64,000 nt of DNA from Clarkia xantiana subsp. parviflora (GCA_036873135.1 JAPTYO010000017.1:13640001-13704000), one strand, 5' to 3'. Positions 29,534 to 41,068 are shown, counted from the stretch's first letter. Made by a program: numbers and translations. The notes: a model not told the origin generated them from the sequence alone.

Positions 29534-31149
29534 TAACGGTTCAAAACCTTTCTTGACTCTATTTTGAGTTAGGGTACATGTCCAATTTGAGCTTGACGCT
29601 AACCTTCCGGTTTTGATTGTCGGTTGGACGTAGAAGTCTTGATTTCGTCCGTCCTTTGATTTTTTGACCGAGTGACTTTATTTCCTGTCATCACGGTTAG
29701 TGCAATAGAGAATGCGCGTATATATCGTGCAAACATGATTACCGCTAGGGATATAAGCAATTAGTAATGTGTCATGCAGACATGCTTTTTATCAACATGC
29801 ATGCACAAGTAACGGTCATGGCAAGAACGTAATTACGTGATGCTAGAAATATAATCCGTATACTCTAAAATGACTTAGTGATTAATCAATCATGAATCAT
29901 GCGATATGCAAACACGCATGTAAAATGACGAACTTGATATGCGTAATACCAAAATAATCATCTGCGTAGAGATAAATACTTAGAAGAGGGTGGAGTATAC
30001 CGTAAGCACTTAGGCGTGGGTGTAGATGAATTACTCCTTTGATCCTTATCATCAAGGAATCTTTTGGGATATGTGATTACACTAATCCCCAATCATTCTT
30101 CCAGCTCTTTGGGAATTCATTCTTCATCCTTCTTTGCAGGTAATTGCTCTACCATTTCTAGAAACCATTTGCTTGTTCATAGTTTCTTCACCGTCGTAAA
30201 CTTAAGGTGCGTCCCGAAAGTTACGTGTTTGATTTTTGACTTGTTTTCAGAAATTGACACCACCAATCGACTCAGATCATCGCAAGGATTCCGGTGCCGC
30301 CTTCAGAATCGCCAGACGACGTCGGACGCGCCCTCACGCGCCGCCGCGTGAGTGTTGCACTGCCGGCGCGTGCAACCCACACGCCGCCTTCCCGTGCTCC
30401 GTTCGCCACGGTCTTTACCTTTCTGAAATCTTCTCGACGAGTGGAGTCCATTGTGATACTTTTTGTCACATTTTGAGGTAGTCTGGAATCTCGATTTTAC
30501 AGGACAGCTTCGTCTTGATTTTTGGATGTTGCCATGTTGTTGTTCCTTTGAACTATTTGTCGTTGTCGTTGCATAGAACTGCTCATTGGTGTTCGTATGT
30601 TGAAAATTATTGGTTGGTTGTTGTTGCTATCGTCGTTAGCCCATGCCTTAGACGATTTTTTACCTCCGTGCATAGTCGTGGTAAAATTCCCCATCGGACA
30701 TATTGCCCCCATGCCTTCGCGTAAAAGCCTTTTGGTCGGTACGTGTAGTTTTTCCCTTAACGGGTTTGTTGGTTGTTGGAAGTTGCCAAACGTCTTTGGG
30801 GGTAGTCGTTTGTTGTCTTGATGCCTTAGAAAAATATTTTTCCTAACTGTTGTCGTGTTTGCTCTTCACGGTTCGTCACATTAGACGTACCGCTTGCATG
30901 ATAGCTTCTTGGGACGTTGGCCACTTTTTTTGCACGTATCAACTTTGCTATGCGTGTTGACGCTAATGGTTGTATGTTGGTATTGATAGCTTAGGCGATG
31001 TATTGTTGAACATCATGTATAGACCGTCGGTCATTGTCTGCAAACATGTTAAAACACTTAGAAAAAATTTAAACGATACCTAATGTTTGTTACCATAGAT
31101 GTCGTTGTATGAGCTTTGTCGATGAACGTCGTAGGTGTGCTTAGGAGGC
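29534..31149. other. C interior next to 3' LTR, no certain gene
   Basis: Mostly non-coding. A GC-rich patch at 30240-30480 is preceded by TTTTCAG and has open plus-strand frames rich in Arg, Pro and Ala; D lacks it. The end (30960-31140) matches D at 53390-53560. Possible first exons of the antisense gene could lie here, but I cannot define them. Confidence 0.4.
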
Positions 31150-31615
31150 ATAGCTACTTGTTGTATGCAATACATATTTGTCGACATGTATGTACGTACA
31201 TGGAAACACTTAGAAAATATTTTCTCCTTGTTGACATGCATCCTTGTCGACATGTATGATTGTACATGGAAACACTTAGAAAATATTTTCTCCTTGTCGA
31301 CATGCATCCTTGTCGACATGTATGTACGTACATGGAAACACTTAGAAAATATTTTCTCCTTGTCGACATGCATCCTTGTCGACATGTATGTACGTACATG
31401 GAAACACTTAGAAAATATTTTCTCCTTGTGGACATGCATCCTTGTCGACATGTATGTACGTACATGGAAACACTTAGAAAATATTTTCTCCTTGTCGACA
31501 TGCATCCTTGTCGACATGCATCCTTGTCGACATGTATGCACGTACATGGAAACACTTAAGAAAATATTTTCTCCTTGTCGACATGCATCCTTGTCGACAT
31601 GTATGTATGTACACG
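31150..31615. repeat. C 66-bp palindrome-rich tandem repeats
   Basis: About seven units of 66 bp. Each has ATGTACGTACAT, AGAAAATATTTTCT and two TGTCGACA palindromes plus ATGCAT. The part TCCTTGTCGACATGCA is itself repeated two or three times per unit. As 66 is a multiple of three, long open frames appear in several frames; these are not genes. D has a longer array of the same unit. Confidence 0.93.
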
Positions 31616-32231
31616 TATGTGCGTATTTGCCTCCGCACTTAGAATCTTTTCACCATCCCTGGCTATGTATGCTGTATCCGTATGCTTGATGCGAACACAA
31701 GTTATATGCCAACTCCTGATAATGTGCTGACACATAGTTGTATGCTGACAGCTTGCAATATGTTGACTGTCATCTTGAGCAAAATACTTAGAAAATATTC
31801 CACCCTTGTAATCTTGTATGCTGCGAGTATGAGCTCGATGTTGTCATGCAAGGTTAATGTGTTGAAGAGGCTGCCCCCCTTGCGTGATGCTTGTTACTTG
31901 TTGCGCGAAGACTAACAAGTCCTGTATGTACATAGTTGTCTCACATGGAGTGTCTGTTGCATAAGTGTTGATGCGTGTTTACGCACTGACTGGATTGTTG
32001 GTTGCATTTTCTAGGATATCAGATCTTGCTGTCTTCTTGTCAGAATTAGTCTTCCCACGGCTGTTACCATGAGTAAGTCCACTATCTCCATCCTGCGAGT
32101 AAATCTGTGTTCGGATGTCGACATGGTTTGAGCGGCTAAATAATGCACCAAGTGTGGATGTTGATGTCTTTTATGACTTGTATCATGTTGTAATGTAGGT
32201 TGTACTTGATGGAAAAAGCTTGTCTTTGCAG
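31616..32231. other. C interior, no gene seen
   Basis: Non-coding. It partly matches D (54650-55110), but 31900-32080 has no clear match there. Ends TTTGCAG, a good splice acceptor, right before the exon at 32232. Confidence 0.4.
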
Positions 32232-32520
32232 ATGGCCGATGTGTACAGTAATCCGTTTGTTGGGAGGAATGTCCGTACAAGTGCCCCCGCTACTCTGGAG
32301 TCTTCGGACACGGTCGCGGTAAAGGGCTTATGAGTCAGATGTCTCATTGTATCTTCTTTGAACTTGTTAATGTTCCAAGTTATTGCTTTCATGCTGTTGA
32401 ACGCGTGGCTGCAGTTTCTGTTTTTAGCATAATTCTCAAAAGATCCGACGCAGGGGCGCGTTCCTCGAGCGATTCTTAGTTCTTTATGCCGAGTATGACC
32501 GTGCTAATTCCTTCTTGTGA
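32232..32520 (+). CDS. C antisense exon pair, putative small protein
   Basis: Plus strand, antisense to gag. Exon 32232-32318 follows TTTGCAG, starts ATG (MADVYSNPFVG) and ends at GTCGCG|GTAAAG. Exon 32428-32520 follows TTTTTAG and ends LERFLVLYAEYDRANSFL then TGA. The two join in phase 0, giving 59 residues. D has the same second exon at 55302-55394, same length, with 4 of 7 differences synonymous. The protein is unrecognised. More exons may exist upstream, and the ATG may be internal. Confidence 0.4.
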
Positions 32521-33544
32521 TAAAGGGAATAGAGTTGAGGGTTGTGCAGTGGTGTCTTCTGCCCCCCGGTCGAGGGACCGGCCCAAGGAGGAGCGTTACT
32601 CCTATTGAGGTAAGTATTTGTTGATTGCTGATCTTGATGCCCGTATTGCTAATCTTTGCTTGCATGGTATTTCGCCACCTGGACCTGTTTTCAATAATAA
32701 TCATGTGAAAACTTGTTAGTAATATTTCATACCTTGAGTTATCTATGCCGTCCATATGCTTTGGACTTGGAAGATAGGATAGATATCCTTAGATGATGAA
32801 CATGATGTCCGTAGTTGCGACTGTATGTCGCAAATTGTTAAGTGTTATGATCGTCCCTCTTGGTTAGATTCCAAGGCATGGCAAGATGGATAGAGCATAG
32901 GATGTTGCAACTTGCGCATTGTAGGTTTTTGTTGGATGTGGACGACTAGTAATCATAGATGTAGTCTCCATAACCGTGACCATTAGCCACTTCTTGATTG
33001 ATGATTTGAGATGCTCTCCCGATTGCTTGCATGATGCATTACGCATGTTGCCCTTCTTTCCTGAATAGCTTGCCGCTATATATATTGTAACCTGCCAAGT
33101 ATTTTGCGTATAGCGATTTTTCTTAACAAGTAGTGTATTTGAAAGGTGTTATCTTGGCTAAGCAAGATAATAGTTTATACCGTCTCTTAGTTCCACTCTA
33201 AGGCGACGTTGTACAAGACTCGACTTGTAAATTTTATGAGTTTTAAACAGGGTGCGCACCTGCCAGCGTGTATCAACCCGCGTTGGGGAAGCATACGTAA
33301 AAACATTTTGGTTTTTGAAAAAATATTTGTGAACCCTAATAAAAAAACTCGTGATACACTCAAAAACCGTGTTGATAAAATATTTGATACATAAAATATT
33401 TGAAAAAAATATTTGATAAAATATTTGAAAAAGTATTTGTTACACATGATTCCTGCGTCCAGGGACCACGTAACACTTTTTGAAAATATGTATTGTGATG
33501 CAGCTTTCTGCGTCCAGGAGCCATGCAACACGGTTTGAAAATCT
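32521..33544. other. C interior with a small inverted repeat, no gene
   Basis: CCGGTCGAGGGACCGG near 32562 can fold into a 6-bp stem with a GAGG loop; it is kept in D near 55440. 33360-33440 has repeated AAAATATTTGA words. The rest is unassigned. Confidence 0.45.
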
Positions 33545-33870
33545 GTAGTACGGAATTGTCATCTAGCAAGAGGACTTTTGTCGTAAAGAGTGAACCCTTT
33601 AAACAGGAATTCATAGTATGGGATTGTCATCTAACAAGAGGACATTCGCTGTATAGAGTGAACCCTTTAAACATGAATTCATAGTATGGGATTGTCATCT
33701 AACAAGAGGACATTCGTCGTATAGAGTGAACCCTTTAAACAGGAATTCATAGTATGGGATTGTCATCTAACAAGAGGACATTCGCCGTATAGAGTGAACC
33801 CTTTAAACAAGAATTCATAATATGGGATTGTCATCTAACAAGACGACATTCGCCATAAAGAGTGAACCCA
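33545..33870. repeat. C 69-bp tandem repeats
   Basis: About five units with GGATTGTCATCTAACAAGAG and GAGTGAACCCTTTAAAC, period about 69 bp. D has only scattered single matches (near 56290). Confidence 0.88.
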
Positions 33871-35289
33871 CAATAGGATATACACACTTGTTGTAGCGTG
33901 GGGTCGTTGTTTAACAAGAGAACTACCGCCACTTATGGGGTGTCAGTCCCGTATTGTATTTGCCCATCCTGTTCTGAATCGAGGGAATGGTTTTGAACAT
34001 GAGGATTTGCCTCTAACAAGAGATGTCACAGCATGTCAATTTTTAGAAGTAAACATGGGGTTTGTCTTTACAAAGAGGATACCTCAACATGCTACTTTTG
34101 ATAGTAAATCTTGGTGTTTATCCAAGATATTGCTTGTAGTTGACGCCTTTGGAATAGTCGTCATTTTGATTGTAGACCTTGGTGTTTTTCCAAGATACTG
34201 CTTGTAGCTGACGCCTTTGGAATAGTCGTCATTTTGATAGTTAATCCGCAAGTTGTCATTGCGACATATAAGTTGACTTTGCACATAGCGCGATGGCTTT
34301 GTGTTGCCGGCACCTTCTTGAGATAGACGCCAATGTTATGAATGGAGAAATAAACTCCATGTTGGTGTAGATAATAGATATGTTGGCATTGTATACCATA
34401 AATTCCTCCTTGAACACAATGCCTACGAACAGAGTTGCTTTTGTCAGATAATCGCAATTTTTATAAGTTTGCAAAAGTACAGAGTCATGAAATTTTCTTT
34501 TTAGTCATGTATATAATAAATAAAGTAAAGGAATTTAATACGAGGATTCCTTGTTTGTGTAGGAAACTTCCCTGAGTGCGGACGCGATAGGTGCGGATCA
34601 TGATAGGTATGTATATATTGGGAGCGTAGCTATTCCAAGTATCATCTGCTATATGTGGTTGTGAATATGTATGTGTGAACAGCGACTATGCATCATTGTA
34701 TGCGTCCTCTAGTTGATATGCGTTGATGCCTCCTTAGCATGATGTACCTGCTTATATATGATCATTGCTTGGTGTTTCCTTCTTAGAAGAAAGGTACTGC
34801 GTGTACTTGTAATTATTTGTTTCTTCACTTCGTTGGAATGCCGAGCACTTGTCAGCTTGGTGCCCCCCAAGTCGCTTGGTAGTGGTACCACTCTTTTCTG
34901 ATGGTTTTTATTGTTTCATCTTCTAACAGTGCATGATCTGCCCTTGGGTAATGCCCACACCTTATTTATTATTGCAACACGATTTGAAGTCTTGCGCATA
35001 TAGAATGCTTGAGGCTTTGTGTTGTTGACGCTATTAATATGTGCGTAGTTGTTACTTGGCTTTATTCCAAGGTAATATGTGTCATAATAATGTACCTACG
35101 AAAGTAGATTTAACCTTTATTAGATATTTGGAGTTCATACAACGGATTACAAGAAAGTGTCTACTGATCACTTCTTTTGAAGGGTACTGAGGCTAATAAG
35201 CATAAGTTGTATTTAATAAAAAGATTTAAAATAGATATGCAAAAAAGGAGATAAGGGAGATAAAGGGATTGCTGATGTGTTTGACGTCC
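33871..35289. other. C interior between repeats and gag, no gene
   Basis: Non-coding; largely shared with D (56280-58470). Contains a direct duplication of about 68 bp (TTGACGCCTTTGGAATAGTC, 34100-34240). Compared with D it lacks about 650 bp at 34940, where D has the segment bordered by CTTGGGT. Confidence 0.6.
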
Positions 35290-37578
35290 TCATAGGTGAT
35301 TTGTTGGCAAGTTGACTCTGCCACGTGCCACATAGTTCCTCAATGCATCTAGCGTGTTGAGCTCTTCAATCTCCACCTTTAGGGATGAACAAATGTTGAT
35401 GTCATGCCCCCCAGTTCTACGTTGCTTGCGTTGTTCTTCAACATTTTTGCCAAGGAAGGGGGTCGTTGGCTCAAGTGGGCGGTGAAGTTTGTTTTCCGGG
35501 AGTTTGAAATTTGTTTCTTCCACCTTCATGTTCCAAGGATTGTATAAGTTGTCACGATTGGTTTCATAAGTGACGTCGTTTTTCCGGCGTTTGGCGATAG
35601 GTAGATTATCATTCGCCTTTTCTTTTCCCTTGCCTTTTTCTGAAGACTTCACATGAGGCTTCCTTTGATGCTTATTGCCTTGGTCGATATACTTCTTCAT
35701 TTTTCCTTTTAAGATTAAGCTGTTTACATGAAGCTTTAATCCATCACAGCTTTCTGTCTCGTGGCCATATACTTCATGATTTTCACACCATTTGCTTTCA
35801 TCTTTTCCCAGTGGGCCCTTGCGGAAATTGGAGGGCTTTTTCCACCGTTTGGTCTTCTTTATCTCTTTCAAGATGACGGACAGCGGTGTGTTCAATGGAA
35901 CACATTTGGCGAGATTGTTCTTTTTGAGACTTTGGACATCTGACTGGAACGGCCTCTTTAGTTGCGGTTGTCTCTTTTCCCAGGAAACTTGTATCTCCTT
36001 TTCAATTATTGCCTTCAAGGTTCTTGTTGTCAGTCCCATGATTGGGACGTCATCGTCACTAACAGGTTTTTCCCGTCCCTCCTTGTGACAGATGTCAGCA
36101 TCGTCTTGGCTTGTCCTTGTGGAAGGACCTTCCTTGTGTATTTTTGATGACTCTGTTTGAGTCTTCTTTGGGGGGCTGTCACCTTGATCGACGAATTGAT
36201 TCAATTCTCCTTTGAGGACGAAGTTGTTAATGCGGGAACATAGGTTGACACAGCTGTTCGTTTTGTGGCCGAAGACCTCGTGGTTTTCACACCACTTGTC
36301 TTTGTCTTTCCCCAGCGGACCTTTTCTGAAATTGTTCGGCTCTTTCCATATGTTCACATCCTTCATTTCCTTCAATATTACGAATAGCGGTGCATTCAAT
36401 GGAATGCAGTCAGTGAGCTTTACTTCTCTTCGTTTCTAGAAATCTTCTTGGAAAGGCCTTTTCGGCTGAGGCTGCCAATTTCTTCCTTTCTGACCGCTTG
36501 AGGGCGGTTTTGCTTGATTCTGCTTTGGAGGTTGTTTCCATGCATCTTTTTGGTGTTGTGCTATCACGTACGGGTTGCATGAGCGTGCAGCTCCGTGCCT
36601 TGATTGTTGGTACTGGAAGGTACCTTCCGTGCATTGCCCCTCTATTCTTTGGTGCAGTGCGTCTTGATGACTTGTGACTCGAGACTTTGTCCCTGTCGCC
36701 TCAACTTGTCCGTTGACTGGAGGCAGAGGTGGTGATGGCAGGGCGTATCCTTGGTTCGTTGATATCTTTCGGAATGCAAGGGATTCTTCGAGTGCGGTCT
36801 TCATGGTAGGAGTGACAGGTGGTGGCGGGTTGACACCTTTGTATTGGAGGACTCCTTGGTCGTATTGCGCGAAGGATGCATTTCTTGTTGGCGTGAAGAA
36901 AGCATTGGATGTGGCAACAGGGATGTGGAAGGATCCCAGTTGTCTTCTTATCGGCTTCTGCGAGGTTATGGGCAAGGCGTCGTGGTATGCAACGTGCTCC
37001 TTGTCCTTTGATGAGAAATTCATGACATCTTCAAAGGCGGCATCCTTTATGTCAACATACTCCAAGTTGGTGTCATCGGTCTTGTGCATTGTCTTTGCAA
37101 CGTATACTTCTTGGTCGTATGAATTCTCACTTTCAGCGTCAAAGTCTCTTGCATTCCTCCAATGACGGGCTTCTTGGGAAGGAGTGTATGAACGTGCGGC
37201 TTCATATCTTGTATGCTGGAAGGCATTTTTTGCATGTTGGTCCCTGCCCTGAAATGGACGGCCTTGGCGGGTAGTGTCTTGCGACATTTCTCTTGTCGGC
37301 GTAGCGTGTTCCTGGGCGGTTGGAAGTGGTTGGGCCGCATATCCTTGATTTTTCAGTGACTCGCGGAATGCGAGTAAGTCTTCCAGCGAAGCCATCATTG
37401 CTGGAGTAACCGAAGGCATCGGGTTTGCTCCCGTTCCTTGTTGTTTGCCTTGCGGCATTTCTGACTGAAATTCATCATCATCATGCATCTCTGGCTCAAA
37501 ACCAGGTGGGGGTGGACGATGCTCGTCATTTGGTTCTTGGAGGTTGTGCTGTGCGTCGGGCACATCCTCGGTTGGCAT
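35290..37578 (-). pseudogene. C gag-like gene with one amber codon
   Basis: A 763-codon minus-strand frame from ATG 37578 to the stop at 35290, broken only by TAG at 36436-36438. The first part is low-complexity with a repeated segment (VTPAMMASLEDLLAF and VTPTMKTALEESLAF). The second part has two full CHHC modules (WCENHEVFGHKTNSC and WCENHEVYGHETESC, each followed by L-I/V-LKG-YIDQG-like sequence) and a third worn copy (GGHDINIC). The same module occurs once in Tat gag. No canonical gag core was recognised. The frame is open upstream of 37578 towards the primer site, but the D start codon is GTG here. Confidence 0.75.
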
Positions 37579-37780
37579 GGATGAAACTACGGAAGTAGCT
37601 CTCGGTATGTAGGAAGGCCCCGGCTGGCTTCCGGCTAGTTTCTGACCTCCTGCTTTTTTGATTGCCGGAGACGTCTTAGGATGTCCAGGCCTTTTCCTTG
37701 CACTTCTCGCGTTAACCTCTTCAGGAGGGTTGCGATTTTCGTCATGACTTTGCGGTATGATAGCTTTTTGTTCGAATCAC

Positions 37781-37796
37781 GGAGACGGCGCCAAAT
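37781..37796 (-). promoter_or_regulatory. C primer-binding site
   Basis: Minus strand TTTGGCGCCGTCTCCG directly after the 5' LTR; same TGGCGCC core as B. Confidence 0.75.
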
Positions 37797-38696
37797 GTTG
37801 CGTCCTGGCTGAACTGGGTTGGATTGACGCGTCTGTCTGATGGGTTTGTTCAGGTTTTTGGGCTGACACCCTTCGCCTGGAAGAGGTATTTTTCTTATGC
37901 CGATGACGAGTGTTCAGTTTTAACGCTGTGTTTCGGAAAAAGTCGGTGTCTCAGAAAACGGCTATGTCTCAGGAGGAGTCTGTGTCTCGGGAAACGGTTG
38001 TGTCTCAGGAGGAGTCTGTGTCTCGGTAAACGGTTGTGTCTCAGGAGGAGTCTCTGTCTCGAGAAACGGTTGTGTCTCAGGAAATGGCGGCCTGTGCACA
38101 AGTCTGAGCGTCTGGGCACATCTTACTCCTATTTCTCTTCCTTGCCTTAGCTTTGGGGTCCGTTTCCTGCACAAAGGGCCAGTACTAGCACAGAGAGGGG
38201 GGGGGGGGGGGGTGGTGCTAGTGGAGCCCTCTCCGATGCCTAAGTCACGATTGGGGCTAAAAAGGTAATCTTAGAGAGAGAAAATACTTCTAGAGAGAAG
38301 TCAGAGCTCAAAGTGCCAAAGTTGGGCAAATGAGAGGATGTGTGAAAATAGGTGGCCAAGGCCTCCTATTTATAGGCTTCCTTGGGACCGGACCCGGTTT
38401 TGGAGCGGTTTGATGACGGTTCAAAAGCAAGCGGTAACCGTCATCATTATTGGCAATGCGCGAACTCGACTTCTCTACACGTAACGGTAATCGCGTAATA
38501 CCCGTAGGGAAATCCGGACCTCGTCGAATTTGGGCAATTCGGCGAGGTCCGACTTGTCGTGCAACCCGGATGCGCGTAACGCACTTCCGGACCGTTTTGA
38601 CCCTCGGGAGACGTTTTTCGAACCGTGATGTGATTTTTGACGTGTTTACGAGGCCCGAAATATAAATACGAACCCGAATTGGACATATATCCATCA
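37797..38696 (-). repeat. C 5' LTR
   Basis: 900 bp, TGTTGCGTCC to CCATCA, with one more 36-bp unit than its partner. It holds the hairpin: stems 38175-38179 with 38226-38230 and 38184-38191 with 38215-38222, loop with 16 Gs (38197-38212). Confidence 0.93.
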
Positions 38697-38970
38697 GGAG
38701 GGTTCGGCCGAAAAACACCAAAACTAGGGTAAGTAGTCAAAATTCAAGATCAAATCTTCTCATGATCAAGAATCCAAAGTTTAAATTTGATAAAAGTCTT
38801 GTTTTTCTTAAAGATCATGAACATTAAACTTTACTAAGAACATCATGAAAAACCATGGTCAGTCCGATTTTACCACAAAAATCGAAAAAACTTTAAACTT
38901 CTTTTAAAATCTTCGGCCAACATTAAAGAAAACCAAGAACACAAATTTTATCAAAATACGAACTCCCTAA
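38697..38970 (-). other. copia1 leader, LTR-proximal part
   Basis: Resumes after C. AT-rich, no gene. Leads to the primer site at 38971. Confidence 0.7.
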
Positions 38971-38987
38971 CACAGGCTTTGATACCA
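38971..38987 (-). promoter_or_regulatory. copia1 primer-binding site
   Basis: Minus strand TGGTATCAAAGCCTGTG, one base after the LTR end. It resembles the initiator-Met tRNA site TGGTATCAGAGCC usual in plant copia elements, with one change. Confidence 0.85.
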
Positions 38988-38988
38988 C

Positions 38989-39571
38989 TGTAAGATTCTG
39001 GCGATTAATACTACAGAAACAAAACCCTAGATACGTGCATGGTAACTAATACGCAGAGGAATAAGGTGCACATACCTAGAATGTTTCCTGTAGCCCATGA
39101 CTGCTGAGAGGAGTTCTCGATACGCCGGACGGTTCCCATAGTGGATCCTGTTAGAGAAGCCCTACGCGGATTATTCACAGCAAAATCTCGGTCGATTCTT
39201 CGCTGGGTGGATCTCTTGGAGTAAATTGCTCGACACGATTTGTACCTCCTTGGTGGTAGTAGGTTCGGCCAAAACTAAGAGGAATAGGGAGGAGGGTTTT
39301 CTTTTTAATCTCACCACTTAGGAGGAGAGAATTAGCATTAATAAAATTTTCTAGGACTCCCTATTTATAAGAGGAGTAAAGTTAACAAAACTCCACTTTA
39401 CCCCTAGCATAAGTCGGTCGGCCGTGTTAGGAGGGAGGCCCAATTTATCTAATATGATTAGGGATTTAGGCCTATCCAAAAATCCCTAATATGACTTTAT
39501 ATAATTAAATAGATACATAGACTTTATTAATGGGCTCCCAATTACGGGGGCCCATAGTCCAAATGCTTACA
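38989..39571 (-). repeat. Copia LTR shared by copia3 (3' end) and copia1 (5' end)
   Basis: TGTAAGATTC to GCTTACA, 583 bp. Minus-strand TATA box at 39362-39369. A polypurine tract with copia3 3' UTR lies on one side and a primer site with copia1 leader on the other, so one LTR serves two internal regions. Confidence 0.88.
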
Positions 39572-39595
39572 CCTCCCACTCGCCGGAATGGGAGG
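39572..39595 (-). promoter_or_regulatory. copia3 polypurine tract region
   Basis: Minus strand CCTCCCATTCCGG then CGAGTGGGAGG against the LTR. Matching sequence precedes the copia2 3' LTR (46957-46980) and the LTR at 61855. Confidence 0.75.
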
Positions 39596-40672
39596 GTGCC
39601 TATTAATATGTTGTCCTCCAACACATCTGCATTTGGTCTTCGATCAAATCCCTGCTCTGAATAGTTCATACGAGGTTTGCCGTGCGACCGGCGGACACGA
39701 CGGGCATCGTGCTACTCATCATTTAGGAGTATTGTAGCGCCCACAGAATGTTGATTCCCCATGTCTAGTCAACCTGTTAAAACTAAAGTGTCGCGTTGTA
39801 TCCTAGGTCAACTGTCATTCTCCAATTGCCCAATTTCCACATAGGAATACTCCTTCAGGGCATCCGTACAAGTATTCACAACCTTTCAACTAACGTCAGG
39901 TTGGTGGCCACCTAATGAATACAAGAGTCGGAGAATTACAGGTGCACTTGACCATCCCCATCTCTCTTACCTTTAGTCAAACCCAACCGGTTTCCAAAGA
40001 CGTGGTCACTAGGCTTTTTTGTTCAGTACTGCGTTCGTACGCCGGGAAGCGAACATTGAGCATTACCTTAGGTATGAGTTCCGAGTCCGTGAGGATACTT
40101 TGGAGGCTTCTTCTTATAGCATCCGGGATCAACCAGACTCTCGAGGTGAGGAAGTTTGTGCCCATCCGAATCTCGTGGATTCTATCTAGCACAACCGAGC
40201 CTAACCCCGTGGTCGAACATGGCACGCGCAGTATGAAGCACGCGTCAATAGCTTAACCTGAGTTTAGTCAGGAAGTGGGAAATGTCATATGCTATCGTAG
40301 ATTCATCATCTGGCCCTGAATGTGGTTTTATTACGAACAAAGTTCGTAAAGGCGATTTGCAGAACTTAGATCATATCGTGTTACTCATTAAATCAAATGA
40401 TCGTTCTGCTTAACCAGGTTTCCCACCATGGTTCTTAGCCAGTCTTGAACTAATGGACATCATTCTCTCCGTCAAGAAGGCTGAGCCTGTGTGACGAGGC
40501 TTGGCCCACATTCGACATTATTTTGCTTTGAAGGTTATCCCTCCTACGACTAGTTTATAGACCATAAAAATCCGATGAAATTTCAAACATTATGATGTCG
40601 TAATAATCATAAACTGAAACTTCAATTCATTTCAATAAAGTTTCAAAAATTTGTCATCACGATACAGTCTAC
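39596..40672 (-). other. copia3 3' UTR with conserved antisense frame
   Basis: About 1.1 kb, matching copia2 (45861-46956) and copia4 (61877-62985). On the opposite (plus) strand 39915-40256 is open for 113 codons (MNTRVGELQVHLTIPIS start), and the same frame is open in copia2 (46631-46257). Unrecognised; a real protein is doubtful. Confidence 0.6.
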
Positions 40673-41068
40673 TTAAACCCTACGCAGTCCCAGCATTTTA
40701 ACATGTTTTTCGAAAACTTCCCTGCGTAAAGGTTTAATCAATGGGTCGGTCATCATACTTTCATTAGACAAGTATTCTAATGTGATAACTTTTTCCTCAA
40801 CCATATTCTTAGCATAATTATATTTTATATCAATGTGTTTCGTCCTGCTATGGTACTTAGGGTTCTTAACAGCTGCAATTGCTGCTTGACTGTCAGAGTA
40901 TACCTTTACAGGTTTACTCCCGTCCTCGACGCCAAGCAATGCGGTTAAGAATCTAATAAGCCAAACAGCTTCTTGTGCGTTCTTAGAGAGGGCAACGAAT
41001 TCGGATTCCATCGTTGACGGCGCGACACATGTTTGCTTCTTGCTCATCCATGAAACGACGGCATTAGC
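40673..41068 (-). pseudogene. copia3 RNase H, C-terminal part
   Basis: NAVVSWMSKKQTC, STMESEFVALS, VYSDSQAAIAAVKNPKYHSRTKHIDIKYN, ending LGLRRV. The N-terminal part is at 47585-47662, beyond copia2. Rejoined across the TTAGC duplication the frame would be continuous at LLANAVVSW. Confidence 0.9.
41064..41068 (+). repeat. Target-site duplication of copia2, left copy
   Basis: TTAGC before TGTTAGCATC; repeated at 47580-47584 after ACACA. Confidence 0.88.

Larger units (their letters stand above)
28650..38696 (-). mobile_element. C: large gag-only Ty3/gypsy-type element
   Basis: 10,047 bp. LTRs 28650-29516 and 37797-38696 run TGTTGCGTCC to CCATCA. Flanks are CGAGG and GGAGG, a target duplication with one mismatch. 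Minus orientation: gypsy-type primer site (TGGCGCCGTC), gag-like frame 37578-35290, long non-coding interior with tandem repeats, polypurine tract at 29517. No protease, RT or integrase was seen, so it is non-autonomous. It sits in the copia1 leader. D is a relative. Confidence 0.9.
24528..38988 (-). mobile_element. copia1: decayed Ty1/copia internal region
   Basis: Minus strand, split by C. From its 5' side: LTR 38989-39571, primer site 38971-38987, leader 38970-38697 continuing 28649-26830, gag 26823-25880, decayed middle, then the connector between integrase and RT (25000-24533), where G1 inserted. The rest lies beyond the left edge of the window. All coding parts are broken. Confidence 0.85.

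Noticed and set aside
31080..31690. Long open frames (up to 184 codons) over the 66-bp repeats, both strands
   Set aside because: The unit length is a multiple of three and stop-free in several frames; the proteins are simple repeats of the DNA unit. Same for 53527-54780.
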